A program made the translations under genes and the position numbers. From Streptomyces sp. TSRI0281 (lineage in GTDB: Bacteria; Actinomycetota; Actinomycetes; Streptomycetales; Streptomycetaceae), in the NCBI RefSeq assembly GCF_001905125.1, contig NZ_LWLE01000024.1, forward strand, positions 1-55,980: a stretch of DNA of 55,980 bases, written 5' to 3'. The stretch's first letter is position 1. Every line of letters starts with the position of its first letter. The notes below the pieces were generated by a model. The model was not told the origin of the DNA. It did not search any database and was given only the letters and a program-made list of their open reading frames with translations. Below, one piece after another: positions 1 to 8,895 of this stretch.

Positions 1-92
1 ACAACCGCCGCCGCCTGCGCAAGCACAAGATCTTCGGCTACCTCACCCCGGCCGAGACCAGGCAGCGGCATCAACACGCCCTCGCGGCTTAA
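1..92 (+). pseudogene. C-terminal tail of an rve/IS3-like transposase, entering from the left edge
   Basis: The reading frame is open from the window edge to a TAA at 90-92. It gives a basic tail ending in FGYLTPAETRQRHQHALAA. Integrase-core (DDE) transposases of the IS3 group commonly end in a TPxE...ALAA tail, which is the only basis for the call. The catalytic core lies outside the window, so it cannot be judged intact or broken. Confidence is moderate for transposase and low for the family. Confidence 0.5.
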
Positions 93-124
93 CGGACGAG
101 TGTCCAGGATCACGGGGAAACTTC

Positions 125-404
125 ATGGACGCGCTCGCCCTGTGCCACGGACACGGAAGCTACCTGCCCCGCCCCTACCAGGAGACCAGCACCCCGGCCC
201 CGACGGACGTAGAGCTGCGCACGAACGCCTCGGACGTCGCCGACCAGCTCGTACGGCACGACCAGCAGTACGGAACCAGCACGACCGGCAACATCCCCGG
301 CGGGCTGGAGGACGGCTGCACCGACAGCGACCGCGACGCGGTCCGCACCTACGCCCGCCGGGAGTGGATCACCCTGGAAGAAGGCATGGCCGGGCATCTG
401 ACAG
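125..404 (+). CDS. hypothetical protein, 3' end probably lost
   Basis: An ATG at 125 follows a GGGGAA purine stretch. The next ~90 codons have the strong G/C third-position bias of genuine genes here. The protein is polar, with no membrane segment and no motif I recognise; it contains the segment RREWITLEEG near residue 88. Beyond about 404 the frame stays open but codon bias disappears. At the same point a minus-strand ORF with good bias ends. This looks like a junction between two unrelated fragments. Confidence 0.35.
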
Positions 405-406
405 CC

Positions 407-550
407 GGGCGTGGGGATAGTGCGGCGACGGGTTCGGTCGCTCACGTCGTCCGTTCTGATGAGCTCGCGGTGGACGACGTCCTGCACGAGCGCCCGCAGG
501 AGCCGGAGGGGACCGTCCCGCACGGTCATTTCCGGGACGGTGATCAGCAA
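407..550 (-). CDS. hypothetical protein fragment following a small membrane ORF
   Basis: The frame begins at a TTG (550) or ATG (529). It reads a basic N-terminus, MTVRDGPLRLLRALVQDVVH, with good third-position GC to about position 407, then degrades into antisense of the plus-strand ORF. It lies about 10 bp downstream of the 33-residue ORF at 561-662 on the same strand. The pair resembles the short overlapping spread/transfer genes of Streptomyces plasmids and ICEs, but I cannot name a family. Probably a 3'-truncated gene. Confidence 0.25.
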
Positions 551-560
551 GCCCCTCCGT

Positions 561-662
561 CTATTCGGTGTTCTCCTTACGCTGCCAGCGGGTCCAGAGC
601 CTGGTGGACAGCCACACGACGGCGGCGACGATGACGTTTTCGATGATGTTGTTCACGGTCAT
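561..662 (-). CDS. 33-residue single-pass membrane peptide
   Basis: ATG at 662 opens a 33-codon frame ending at 561. The peptide has one short hydrophobic helix (IIENVIVAAVVWLS), then a basic tail (TRLWTRWQRKENTE). That gives an N-out or signal-anchor topology. Tiny membrane ORFs of this kind occur in actinobacterial plasmid and ICE transfer regions, which fits the fragmented surroundings. No ribosome site is decisive, so it may be a remnant. Confidence 0.35.
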   Translation of the reverse strand: MTVNNIIENVIVAAVVWLSTRLWTRWQRKENTE

Positions 663-769
663 GTCTGCTGCGCCGGATCCGTTGGCCGGGCGTGCTGAGC
701 GGCGCGGTGTTGTCGAGGGGCGGGTCACCGGGCCGCGAGGCCGAGCGGGAGGTGGGAGGTGCGCATGAA

Positions 770-1163
770 GAGACGACGGCCTCGGCACCCCGCAAGACGG
801 CCACCACCCCGACGGCCGCGGCTGCCCCCGAGGCGCCGGTGAACACTCGCGACACGGCCTCGCCCGGCTTCCACCAGGCGCTCGCTGCGCACCAGGCCCA
901 CCGACAGACCCCGACCGGCAACGGACCCGGTCATCCAAGCCGCCCGGGAACAGCAGATCCGCAACCGCTGGCAGGAGCCGGAAGAACTGTTCGGCGACGG
1001 CCAGGCCGCACTCGCCGCACTCCAGGCCAAAGCCGCAGCGGCAGCGCCCAGTTCGAGCGACGCCGCCCGCGCCCGTGCCCTCCAGCGCCTCGCCGATGAC
1101 CGGGCCGGGCTCACCACCCTCACTCCCGCCCAACCCGCACCACAACTGCGCCACACCGCCTGA
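770..1163 (+). pseudogene. Ala-rich mobile-element hypothetical gene, frameshifted
   Basis: Two plus-strand frames with strong GC3 bias join into one product. The first runs from about 770 to 918 and includes SPGFHQALAAHQAHRQ. The second runs from about 918 to a TGA at 1161-1163 and includes REQQIRNRWQEPEELFGD and ARARALQRLADDRAG. A one-base shift near 918 separates them. No domain is recognisable. Such Ala/Gln-rich helical tails occur in plasmid and ICE accessory proteins. The 5' end is not identifiable. Confidence 0.35.
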
Positions 1164-1241
1164 CCCCATCCCTACCGTCCCGAGGTGTGTCGGAGTCCAC
1201 GTGGATTGCAGCAGCCGGGCACCCGCTGGATCAGGAGCAGT

Positions 1242-1780
1242 TCAGGGCTGTTCGCCCCAGACGGTCAGCGCGCTCTCCAGATCCCGGAGCGTCTGCTCCT
1301 TTGGGGTGTCGTACTGCTTCTCCAGAATCATGATGGTGATCCCGCAGTAGCCGGCAAGCTCGAGGACCAGGGTGAGGAAGTCTTCCTGGTCGCGGACGAA
1401 GGTGCGGCTGAGGATCGCGGCGCCCTCGCCGGCCCGGTCGTCCAGCATGCCGCAGAGCACCTGGACTACCGGCGCCGGAACGCCCTCGCGGTGCTCGCGG
1501 GCCGAGCGGTCCATCGCGTCGAGGAATTCGGCGGGCTCTGCCCGCTGCGGGCGGCGAGCTCGGCAGTCAGCCCGAACGCGGCCGTGGAGATGCCAGCGGC
1601 CAGCAGAGCCAGGCGGTCCATACACTCGGCGTCGGCGTCCGCGTAAGCGGCGTCCGCGATTAAGCGGCCGGTGGGCAGGCCGAGCAGTGACCGGGCGTCG
1701 GTGCGGTGGCTGGCGGGGTCCAGGGCTGCGCGCAGCAGTTCCATGACGGGCTCGTGAATGGCGGTGTTCATGGACGCCAT
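1242..1780 (-). pseudogene. conserved-looking hypothetical protein, frameshifted near 1545
   Basis: From ATG 1780 the N-terminal part reads through IHEPVMELLRAALDPASH and TGRLIADAAYADADAE. After a shift around 1540-1555 the C-terminal part continues in another frame with EFLDAMDRSAREHREG, LVLELAGYCGITIMILEKQY and a stop at 1242. Joined, it is about 178 residues, helical, with one hydrophobic helix near residue 140. Codon bias is good in both halves. Function unknown. The break may be a real mutation or a sequencing indel. Confidence 0.5.
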
Positions 1781-1870
1781 GCTGCCCGCGCCAGGCCCGA
1801 TGTGTGCAGGGCTTACGGAAGTTGGCGGGCACGCCCGGCAGGGAAGTCACGCGGCGCTGTTCTCGGCTTG

Positions 1871-1964
1871 TGTCAACGGCCTCGTAGTGCTCCCCGCGAG
1901 CGGCCAGTGATCTGCCCCGATGATGGCCAGGTGGGTGCCCCCGGTGGCGGCCAGTTATCTCCCC
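1871..1964. repeat. IS21-type terminus with two short direct repeats
   Basis: Just beyond the 3' end of the istB remnant lie two near-identical 18-bp direct copies. GCGGCCAGTGATCTGCCC is at 1900-1917 and GCGGCCAGTTATCTCCCC at 1947-1964. A TGTCAACGGC sequence at 1871 could be the outer tip. Multiple short repeats inside the ends are a known property of IS21-family termini, so this is probably the right-hand end of the istB element. Confidence 0.45.
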
Positions 1965-1983
1965 GCCATCGGTTGGTGGGCGA

Positions 1984-2490
1984 TCAGCTGAAGGGCTTCA
2001 CTCCCTTTCCGGTGGTGGCCTCGGTGAACCTGATCGAATCACCCTGAGTGACGGTGATGTGGGCATGGTGGAGGAGGCGGTCGACGGTCGCGGTGGCCAG
2101 GGTCTTGGGCATGATCTCGTCGAAGCCAGAGGGGTGCAGGTTGCTGGAGACGGCGATCGAGCGACGCTCGTAGGCGGCGTCGACCAGGTGGTAGAAGCCC
2201 TCGGCGGCGTCCGGCGAAACGGGCAGCAGGCCGATGTCGTCGACGATGATCAGGTCCGAGCGGACGATCTTTGCCAGGGCCCGGGCGATGGAATCGTCCG
2301 CGCGGTGGCAGCGGACCAGGGCGCCGAGGTCCTCGATGGTGAACCAGGCGACGGCCAGGCCGGCTTCAACCGCGGTCTGCCCGAGGGCCTCAGTGAAGTG
2401 GCTCTTCCCCGTGCCCGACGGGCCGCAGATGCAAGTTCTCTCGCTGGCCGACCCACTCCAGAGTCTTGAGGGCGTCCAGGTGTTTGCAAC
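1984..2490 (-). pseudogene. istB: IS21-family helper ATPase IstB, 5'-truncated and frameshifted
   Basis: The minus strand encodes the AAA+ helper of IS21 elements, which activates the IstA transposase. Visible are LDALKTLEWVGQREN, then after a shift of about two missing bases Walker A (CGPSGTGKSHF), Walker B (RSDLIIVDDIGLLP), and the C-terminal run SSNLHPSGFDEIMPK to a TGA at 1984. The N-terminal ~80 residues and istA are missing: sequence right of about 2490 is unrelated. The shift between QREN and the P-loop, plus the truncation, make it non-functional. Confidence 0.8.
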
Positions 2491-2532
2491 AACTCATGAA
2501 ACATGATCACCGCAGGTGGATCGCCGGGCGGG

Positions 2533-2568
2533 CGGGTGTTTCACGAGCGACCACCTATGAAACACCCG
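2533..2568. repeat. 11-bp perfect inverted repeat
   Basis: CGGGTGTTTCA (2533-2543) and TGAAACACCCG (2558-2568) form perfect arms around a 14-nt loop. The site sits at the truncated end of the istB remnant, in a stretch (2490-2758) where I see no gene. It could be a transposon tip, a stem-loop terminator or an operator. It lacks a T-tract. Confidence 0.4.
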
Positions 2569-2758
2569 GAGTGACGCACTCAGGCCGGTAAGCGCGGGAG
2601 TCCCCTGCGGCCGATGCTCGCCGCATCGCGCCGTATCGCGGCACGTCGGCATCGACGCTCTCCGCCTCGGCGAGCCTGTCCCGCCGGCAACGACACCACC
2701 AGGTACAGCGCCCGCGCCGAGCAGCACGGGCGTACTGGCCGTCGCCGATCGGGAAGGG

Positions 2759-3205
2759 TCAGTCGGAGCGGATCTGTAGAACGATGCCCGCGCCGTCGGC
2801 GGTGTCGAAGTAGGTGAACCCGCTGCCGTCGGGCCGCCTCCCTCGCAGCAGTACCTCCAGTCCCAGCTCTGTGGCCTGCTTCTCGGCCGCGTCGCAGTCG
2901 GTTACGCCGAAGCCGAGGTGGAAGACGCCCTCACCGTGCTCCTCCAGGAAGTCCCGTTGGGGGCTGCGGCCTGTTCCGGGCCGGCACAGCTGGAGTTGGA
3001 CTCCGGGCAGATCGGCGTACTTGTAGGTGAGGTCGAAGAACGCCTCGCGGTCCGGTACCCGCAGGTCGTCCTCGAAGGCTTTGAGGGACGGGAAGTCGTG
3101 CCAGGGACCTACCCCCAGCGATGTGTAGTACGTGACTGCCTTGTCGAGGTCGCGCACGACGATGCAGATGTGGTGCAGCGCCTGGAACACCGGTGTATCA
3201 CTCAC
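2759..3205 (-). CDS. VOC-family (glyoxalase/bleomycin-resistance fold) protein
   Basis: 148 residues from GTG 3205, chosen because AGGAG lies 9 nt upstream. The protein has the paired beta-alpha-beta-beta-beta layout of vicinal-oxygen-chelate proteins. It starts LHHICIVVRDLDKAVTYYTSLGVGP, and a second module begins near residue 92 (GVFHLGFGVTDCDAAE). Metal-ligand candidates are the early His and later Glu/His residues. VOC proteins include glyoxalases, epimerases and dioxygenases; the substrate is not readable. It lies 67 bp downstream of the quinone reductase on the same strand and is probably the last gene of that operon. Confidence 0.8.
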   Translation of the reverse strand: MSDTPVFQALHHICIVVRDLDKAVTYYTSLGVGPWHDFPSLKAFEDDLRVPDREAFFDLTYKYADLPGVQLQLCRPGTGRSPQRDFLEEHGEGVFHLGFGVTDCDAAEKQATELGLEVLLRGRRPDGSGFTYFDTADGAGIVLQIRSD

Positions 3206-3272
3206 GGAAATCAGCTCCTGTGCGGGGGTTGGGCTCGGGACTCGGGCGGACCTTGGAATCGCGTCCGGGTCC

Positions 3273-4079
3273 TCAGACCTGCCGCGAGCCGGAGCGAGGT
3301 GAGGAACGGTCGGCCGCTGCGGCTTGCTCCTGCCCTGCTGAGGGGTTCCACTGGAAGCCGCTGCGGGCCCTGACACCGGGCAGGAGGCGCTGGTCGGGTC
3401 CGTAGTCCTCCCGGGTATGGAAGAAGAGGGGCTCGGTGGTCTCGATGGTCCGCAGGCGTTCGGCGTAGGCGTCCAGGCGTTCCTTGCGTTCCTGTTCGGT
3501 GGCCAGGCGGGGTGCGTAGGCAATGAACGGGGGCAACGGGGTGAAGCCCAGGTAGTGGAAGACGCCGTTGTTGACCGGCCAGAGCAGGCGCTGGATGTCG
3601 CCCTCGATGCCGTCGGGTGCATAGGTGGCGGCGGAGGTGCCGGTGGTGCAGCTGATCATGGCCTTGCGGCCGAGGAAGACGCCCTTGGCGTGCTTGCGGC
3701 CTCGGCGGTAGGCGAACCCGCGGGACATGACGCGCTCGACCCAGCCCTTGAGGACGGCGGGCATGGAGAACCACCAGATCGAAAACTGGAAGATCAGCAG
3801 GTCGCACCATTCCACCTTGGCCTGTTCGGCCGCCACGTCCGCCGGGCAGATGCCTGTCTCGTACTGGTGCTCCTGTTCTATGTCGATCTGCAGGAGTTCG
3901 GGGTGGCGTCGGGTGCCGGCGAAGTCCTCGGCGTCGGGAACGGCCTTGAAGCCCAGGGCGTACAGGTCGCTGACCTGCACCTGGTGTCCCTGCGCGCGCA
4001 GGGTGGTAACCGCAGTGTCCTTCAGGGCGGTGTTGAAGGAGGCGGGGTCGGGGTGGGCGTGGACGATCAGGACCTTCAC
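3273..4079 (-). CDS. NAD(P)H dehydrogenase (quinone), flavodoxin-like fold
   Basis: 268 residues from GTG 4079, with AGGAG six nt upstream. The N-terminus KVLIVHAHPDPASFNTALKD is the FMN-binding start of the NQO1/MdaB/KefF family. It is followed by the dinucleotide-site region FQFSIWWFSMPAVLKGWVERV and the conserved SCTTGTSA. Such enzymes reduce quinones or electrophiles by two electrons in the cytosol. The start codon overlaps the stop of the upstream EamA exporter by 4 nt (GTGA), so the two are translationally coupled. The C-terminal ~25 residues are polar and may be disordered. Confidence 0.85.
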   Translation of the reverse strand: MKVLIVHAHPDPASFNTALKDTAVTTLRAQGHQVQVSDLYALGFKAVPDAEDFAGTRRHPELLQIDIEQEHQYETGICPADVAAEQAKVEWCDLLIFQFSIWWFSMPAVLKGWVERVMSRGFAYRRGRKHAKGVFLGRKAMISCTTGTSAATYAPDGIEGDIQRLLWPVNNGVFHYLGFTPLPPFIAYAPRLATEQERKERLDAYAERLRTIETTEPLFFHTREDYGPDQRLLPGVRARSGFQWNPSAGQEQAAAADRSSPRSGSRQV

Positions 4080-5011
4080 GAGGTGCTCCTGCTGTTGGTG
4101 GTGAGGGTGGGAGGTGTCGTGGTGACGGCGACCGTGTTCGCGCCGACGATCACCAGCATGGCGAGCCATGCCACCGCATCGAGGTGCTGGCCGAGCACGA
4201 CGAGACCGATCAGCGCGGCGAAGACCGGGTTGACGCTCATGAATACGCCGAAGAAGTGCGTGGGAACTCGCCGCAGTGCCAGAAGATCGGCCAGAAAGGG
4301 CACGGCGGAGGACAGCACGCCGGCCGCCAGCGCGCAGGCCATGGAGGCTGCGGTGGGGGGATGCAGCCACAGCGCCAGGACGCCGACGGGAAGGTAGAGC
4401 GCACCCGAGACCGCAGCGGCGGCGGCCGAACCCTCCAGCCCGGGCAGGCGGCGGCCGACGACGCGGTTGAGCAGGATGTAGCTGCCCCAGCACACCGCGG
4501 CGAGCAGGGCCAGGGCGATGCCCAGGTAGCCGGTGGAGGGCGAGGGGCGGGCCAGGACGACCACCGCGGCCGCGGCGGCCGCCGCGCACAAGGCGTCGAT
4601 GCGGCGGCGCGAGCCGGCCAGGGCCACCGTGAGCGGGCCGAGGAACTCCAGCGTGACGGCCAGCCCAAGCCCGATGCGGTCGATGGCCATGTACAGGGAC
4701 AGGTTCATCGCGGCGAACACCAGCGCCAGTCCCAGGACCGGCTGCCACTGCGCCGAGGTGAACGACCGCAGCCGCGGCCTGCCGACCGCCCACAGCACTG
4801 CGGCGGCCACCCACTGGCGGACGGCCACCACTCCCACCGGGCCGATCACCGGGAAGGCGAGCGCCGCCACCGATGCTCCGGCCTGGTTGGACAGGCCGCT
4901 GCCCAGCATCAGGGCCACCCCGGCCAGGCGCTTGCCGTCCTGGCCGGTACCACCGTCGTGGGCGGCGCCGGAGGTGTGTCCGGCGCCGTCGTGAGAAATC
5001 TTCAGCACCAT
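4076..5011 (-). CDS. EamA/DMT-superfamily exporter (RhtA-like)
   Basis: 311 residues from ATG 5011. After a ~25-residue polar head there are about ten hydrophobic helices arranged as two EamA repeats. The second repeat carries the typical GILLSSVIPF-like segment, here GVLSSAVPFLADLLALRR, with VPTHFFGVFMSVNPVFAALIGL. RhtA-type proteins export small amino acids and related metabolites. The gene is first in an operon with the quinone reductase and VOC gene and is divergent from a LysR regulator 69 bp away, which suggests an inducible efflux/detoxification unit. Confidence 0.85.
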   Translation of the reverse strand: MVLKISHDGAGHTSGAAHDGGTGQDGKRLAGVALMLGSGLSNQAGASVAALAFPVIGPVGVVAVRQWVAAAVLWAVGRPRLRSFTSAQWQPVLGLALVFAAMNLSLYMAIDRIGLGLAVTLEFLGPLTVALAGSRRRIDALCAAAAAAAVVVLARPSPSTGYLGIALALLAAVCWGSYILLNRVVGRRLPGLEGSAAAAAVSGALYLPVGVLALWLHPPTAASMACALAAGVLSSAVPFLADLLALRRVPTHFFGVFMSVNPVFAALIGLVVLGQHLDAVAWLAMLVIVGANTVAVTTTPPTLTTNSRSTS

Positions 5012-5067
5012 GCCCTCGACAGTGGGGCCCCCGCAGCGATGCGCAAAATGCATCCACCGGCCTATCG

Positions 5068-5082
5068 ATACGCTGAGCGTAT
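5068..5082. promoter_or_regulatory. LysR-type operator (T-N11-A dyad)
   Basis: ATACGC-TGA-GCGTAT is a perfect interrupted dyad fitting the T-N11-A consensus of LysR-type regulators (T5069, A5081). It overlaps the first two bases of the regulator's ATG. It sits in the 69-bp divergent gap between the exporter and lysR genes, so binding could repress the regulator's own expression and activate the exporter operon. Confidence 0.6.
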
Positions 5083-5983
5083 GGATAAGCAACAGTGGAG
5101 CCCTGCCGGCCTGGAGCTGAAACACCTGCGCTGTCTGGTCGCCATCATCGACACCGGCAGCTTCACCGACGCCGGCCTTGAGCTCGGCATCTCCCAGGCT
5201 GCCGTCTCCCGCAACCTGCATGCTCTGGAACAGTTCCTCGGAGTGCGGCTGCTGCACCGCACCAGCCGCACGATCGAGCCCACGTCCGCAGGCGTGCGGG
5301 CCCTCGCCCGCGCACGCATCTTGCTCGCCGGCGCCAACGACCTCGTCGCGGAAGCGACCGCCGGCCACGCCCTGCTCCACATCGGCCACGCCTGGTCCGC
5401 CTTCGGCCACCACACCACCGATTTCCAGCGGCGCTGGCACGAGAGCCACCCCGAGGTCGAACTCCGACTCGTCCGCCACAACTCCCCCACCGGCGGGCTG
5501 GCCGAAGGAATGTGCGACCTGGCTGTCGTCCGCGCCCCACTCGACCTGAAGCCCTGGTCGCACGCCCTGGTGGGTCACGAACACCGCGTCGTCGCACTCG
5601 CCTCCGACGACCCCTGGGCCCGCCGGCGCAGCATCCGCCTGGATGAAATCCCGGCCCGCACCCTTGTCATCGACCGCCGCACCGGCACCACCACCTTGAA
5701 CCTGTGGCCCGAGGACGAGCGCCCGGCCGTTACCTACACCCACGACATCGACGACTGGCTCGCCGCCATCGCCACCAGCTACTGCGTCGGCCTCACTCCC
5801 CAGGCCACCGCGGCCCAGTACCGCCGCGACGGCATCGTCTACCGCCCCCTGCGCAACGCCGCCCCCGTACCCGTCCACCTCATCTGGCGCCGCCAGGATC
5901 CCCACCCCGCGACCCACGCCGCAGTCGCCCTCGCCATCGACCTCTACCGCGAGAACCCCGAGCCCCCGCGCTCGCGGAAATGA
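5081..5983 (+). CDS. LysR-family transcriptional regulator
   Basis: 300 residues from ATG 5081. The N-terminal winged helix-turn-helix is clear: LKHLRCLVAIIDTGSFTDA, then GISQAAVSRNLHALEQFLGV and LLHRTSRTIEPTSAG. The remainder is a periplasmic-binding-like effector domain (residues ~95-295). It most likely controls the divergently transcribed exporter / quinone reductase / VOC operon. It also carries a candidate autoregulatory site over its own start. The effector cannot be predicted. Confidence 0.9.
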   Translation: MDKQQWSPAGLELKHLRCLVAIIDTGSFTDAGLELGISQAAVSRNLHALEQFLGVRLLHRTSRTIEPTSAGVRALARARILLAGANDLVAEATAGHALLHIGHAWSAFGHHTTDFQRRWHESHPEVELRLVRHNSPTGGLAEGMCDLAVVRAPLDLKPWSHALVGHEHRVVALASDDPWARRRSIRLDEIPARTLVIDRRTGTTTLNLWPEDERPAVTYTHDIDDWLAAIATSYCVGLTPQATAAQYRRDGIVYRPLRNAAPVPVHLIWRRQDPHPATHAAVALAIDLYRENPEPPRSRK

Positions 5984-6213
5984 CCGGATGCGAGAGTTTC
6001 GCGAGTAGCCCCGGACTGATCACGGCCCACGGGACGCCGTTTGCGAAGGTCCTTTGGAGACGCTCAGGTTGTGCGGGGTATCCCGACCGGCTGCCGCCAT
6101 GGATTCGACGCGCGATCGAACCGTGTCGGCGGTGGAACGTCACACTGCCCGAACGGTGACGGTGACCGTTGCGGACGACCACGGCCCGGGGCTCGACCGC
6201 GCGGGGCCCGAGC

Positions 6214-7026
6214 TCAGCGTTGGTCCGGGGCGCCGAACAGCAGGGAGTCGAGGCCCCGGCGCACACCCACCGTCTCGCTCACCCGGCGCACCGCCAGCAG
6301 GGTTCCGTCGACGTAGGGATCGGGGTCGGTGCCGGGGTCGTGACGCATCACAAGTCGTTCACCGGGGCCGGCGAACACGATCTCGGTGGTGACCACGAAG
6401 CTCGGCAGCCGGATCGAGTGAATGCGGCTGCCGGCGACCTCGGTGCCGCGTGCCTCCACCGGGCCGTGCAGATCGCCCAGCGGGACGGCAGGCTCGGGTG
6501 CGCGGACCGTACCGAGCGTTTCGGCCAGTTCCCGGGAGGTACCGCTGGGCACGTCCGGCTTGGTGTCGCCGGCGTAGTCGATGATCTCCCAGTGGTTCAG
6601 GTGCTCTGCGGCCATGGTGGCGGCGCGGCGCAGTACGGCGGCCATGACGGAGAAGTTGCCGGCGGCGATGACACCCACGGAGTGCTCGTGGGCGAGCCGG
6701 TCGATTTCGGCGTAGTCGGCGGCGGTCAGGCCACTGGAGCCGACCACGACGTGGACCCCTGCCCGGACGGCGGTCAACACGTTGGCCCGGACAGCGGCCG
6801 CGCTGGTGAAGTCCACCAGCACATCCACCGGAGCAGCCCGGAGCGCTGCGGCCACCGAGTCGTGTACCGAGCCGCCGCCGCTGGAGCCGACCGCGTCCGC
6901 CAGCGTCGACCCGGCGGCCGAACGGGAGACACCGGCGGTCAGGACGAGGTCATCGGCCCGGTCAATGGCGCCGACGATGGGCGGAGCGGTCCATCCGGTG
7001 ATACCGGCAAAACAGACATTGATCAT
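6214..7026 (-). CDS. DapB-like dihydrodipicolinate reductase family protein with atypical active site
   Basis: 270 residues from ATG 7026; a GTG nine bases upstream is an alternative, and neither has a strong ribosome site. The N-terminal Rossmann motif reads CFAGITGWTAPPIVGAI, followed by VLVDFTS and GVHVVVGSSGL as in DapB. The catalytic stretch is EIIDYAGDTKPDVPSGTS. DapB enzymes normally have two adjacent His before the Lys and PSGT, and here both are absent while Lys and PSGT remain. The C-terminus (VVTTEIVFAGPGERLVMRHD) is family-like. It may act on a substrate other than tetrahydrodipicolinate. It stands alone. Confidence 0.75.
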   Translation of the reverse strand: MINVCFAGITGWTAPPIVGAIDRADDLVLTAGVSRSAAGSTLADAVGSSGGGSVHDSVAAALRAAPVDVLVDFTSAAAVRANVLTAVRAGVHVVVGSSGLTAADYAEIDRLAHEHSVGVIAAGNFSVMAAVLRRAATMAAEHLNHWEIIDYAGDTKPDVPSGTSRELAETLGTVRAPEPAVPLGDLHGPVEARGTEVAGSRIHSIRLPSFVVTTEIVFAGPGERLVMRHDPGTDPDPYVDGTLLAVRRVSETVGVRRGLDSLLFGAPDQR

Positions 7027-7165
7027 GATTTTCACTGTATGCCCATGCGGCAGACGGACCCGGTAAGCCGGATGAGCGGTCAGTGAACGAAGACGAGTGA
7101 ACTGGCCGTCTCCGACCACTGACAGTTGCGCGAGGTACCCGACGGGCCACGGGCACCCTCACGGC

Positions 7166-7860
7166 TCAGGCGGCCTGGCCGAGGCCGGCGACGCTCAGGT
7201 CCTGGTCGCGGAGCTGGGTGAAGTCGACGTCGAGTTTGGGGTCGTATGCCTCGGGCTGGATGCCGAGTTCGTGGGTGGAGTACTCGCCGAACCGTTTGAT
7301 GTGCTCAGTCAGGTACGGCGAGATGTGGGCCAGGTCCTCGGGGTCGATCTGCCAGCCCTCCTCCAACAGCTGGCGGACGATCTCCGCAATGTCCAGGGCG
7401 TTGTGGAAGATCACCGCGTTCGTGAGCAGGGCGTTGAACTTCATCGCCTTCTCCTGCTCGATGGGGTCGTTGTCGGCGAGGACGCCCTGGTTGCCGAAGC
7501 CGACCCACTGGGAGAACCGGTTGAACGACTCGGTTCGTCGCGGCCGTCACCCGTCGGCGAAGCGGCGCGTCCGAGAGGTAGCGCAGCAGCTGCACGGTGC
7601 GGATCACGCGGCCGACCTCGCGGAACGCGGTGTAGGTGGAGTTCTTGTGCGAGCCCGAGCGCAGCCGCTTCAGCAGGGTCGAGGAGGAGATGGCGCTCTC
7701 ACGCACGGACACGGCCACCTTCATCAGGTGCCGGAACTGGGACTCGATCAGGTCCCAGTCGATGATGTTCTTGCCCGCCTCCCCGAACAGGGAGTCGATG
7801 TGGACGTACTCGCTCCGTTTGGACGGGCGGTAGAAGCTGGAGACCACGACCGAGGAAGCC
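7166..7860 (-). pseudogene. tnpA: C-terminal fragment of a Tn3-family transposase, frameshifted
   Basis: The joined minus-strand frames give about 230 residues of a ~1000-residue Tn3 transposase. First comes WDLIESQFRHLMKVAVSVR and GSHKNSTYTAFREVGRVIRT. After a shift near 7530 comes ESFNRFSQWVGFGNQG, NALLTNAVIFHNALDI and ISPYLTEHIKRFGEYSTHEL to the stop at 7166. The N-terminal ~750 residues are gone: at about 7860 the sequence changes to an unrelated plus-strand gene. No 38-bp terminal repeat is visible next to the 3' end. Confidence 0.85.
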
Positions 7861-8640
7861 GGGGGCCGGGTCGACGAGCTCGACGACCGCGTCGAGGCCG
7901 CGGAGCGGACGGTGAAGAGGCTCACCCAGCACGTGCGGCTGCTGGAAGGCCAGATCATGGCCGCCGGGAACATCCCTCCGGCGGACCTGGACACCTTCAC
8001 CAAGGACCAGCACGCCCTGGCCGCCACGATGCGGTCCGGCTGGGACGCCGCCGACGCCCTCCTCACCAGCACCGTCCGCACCCACCCCCAGAACCGGGTA
8101 CAGAGCTTCCACAACGCCCAGGCCCAACACCGGGCTACCCAGGAGGAAGCCATCGGCCTGGTCGGCACACTGCTCTCCACCCCCTACAACACCCAGCCCC
8201 ACGCCAAGGCCGCCACCAAGCTGCGCTCCGTCATCGCGCGCGAGGAAACCGAACGCCAGGGCCTCGCCCGGCAGGCTCCCGAGGCCCGCAAGGCCACCGC
8301 GGCCCTCGCCGCGGACCGTGCGGCCACCGCCGGCAAACAGCCGTCCATCGCCGCCGGCGAACGTGCGGAACAGCGGCTCACCCTGTCCCTTCGCAGCAGG
8401 CTGGCGCACGCTGTCAGCAGCCGTCTGCTCCTGCCCTCCTGGTTCGCCACCGTCCTCGGCCCGGCACCACCAGCACAGGACGCCGAACGCTGGCTGGAGT
8501 GCGCCACCCACGTACTGCTGTACCGCCTCACCTACCGCATCGACGACCAAGTCCTCGCCCTCGGACCCCGCCCCGACCCCGCACACCAGCGCCAGCGCCA
8601 GTGGTACGAGGAACTCCGCAAAGAACTGCGCCGCTGGTGA
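7861..8640 (+). pseudogene. 3' part of a coiled-coil mobile-element protein, 5' end cut by Tn3 sequence
   Basis: Good coding bias begins exactly where the Tn3 remnant ends (about 7840-7861), with a coiled-coil stretch GGRVDELDDRVEAAERTVKR. It runs ~260 residues to TGA 8640, ending EELRKELRRW. The only internal start is GTG 7912 and it lacks a convincing ribosome site. The original start was probably lost to the Tn3 insertion or deletion. I do not recognise a family. The helical composition and neighbours suggest a plasmid/ICE or mobilisation accessory protein. Confidence 0.45.
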
Positions 8641-8671
8641 ACCACACGTCCGCCGGGGTACTGGCGGGCCG

Positions 8672-8881
8672 CGCACCAGGCCGGTGACCAGCCAGTCCCA
8701 GATCAGCCGGAAGCAGTCAGGCTCCGCAGCCTGGTCGCTCGACGACATCGACCCGCTGTCCGTCTGCTACGGCATCCCCGTCCCGGACCTCGTCTCCGGC
8801 GTCGACCGCGCGATCCACTGTTTGCCCGCCCGCCGCCGCGCACCGATGCCCAGTGCCGCGCAGCTCACCATCAGCCCCTGA
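8672..8881 (+). pseudogene. remnant of an XRE-type regulator (C-terminal half)
   Basis: One frame reads TSQSQISRKQSGSAAWSLDD, then LSVCYGIPVPDLVSGVDRA and a stop at 8881. This matches the recognition helix and following turn of Cro/C1-type DNA-binding proteins (SQSQISRKxSG...). The first two helices are missing, so the gene is broken. It lies directly downstream of the truncated coiled-coil gene. Confidence 0.45.
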
Positions 8882-8895
8882 CGGGGTAGGCATTC

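Noticed and set aside
3417..4397. Long Gly-rich plus-strand ORF opposite the quinone reductase
   Set aside because: Antisense shadow. The minus-strand frame has family motifs and correct codon bias.
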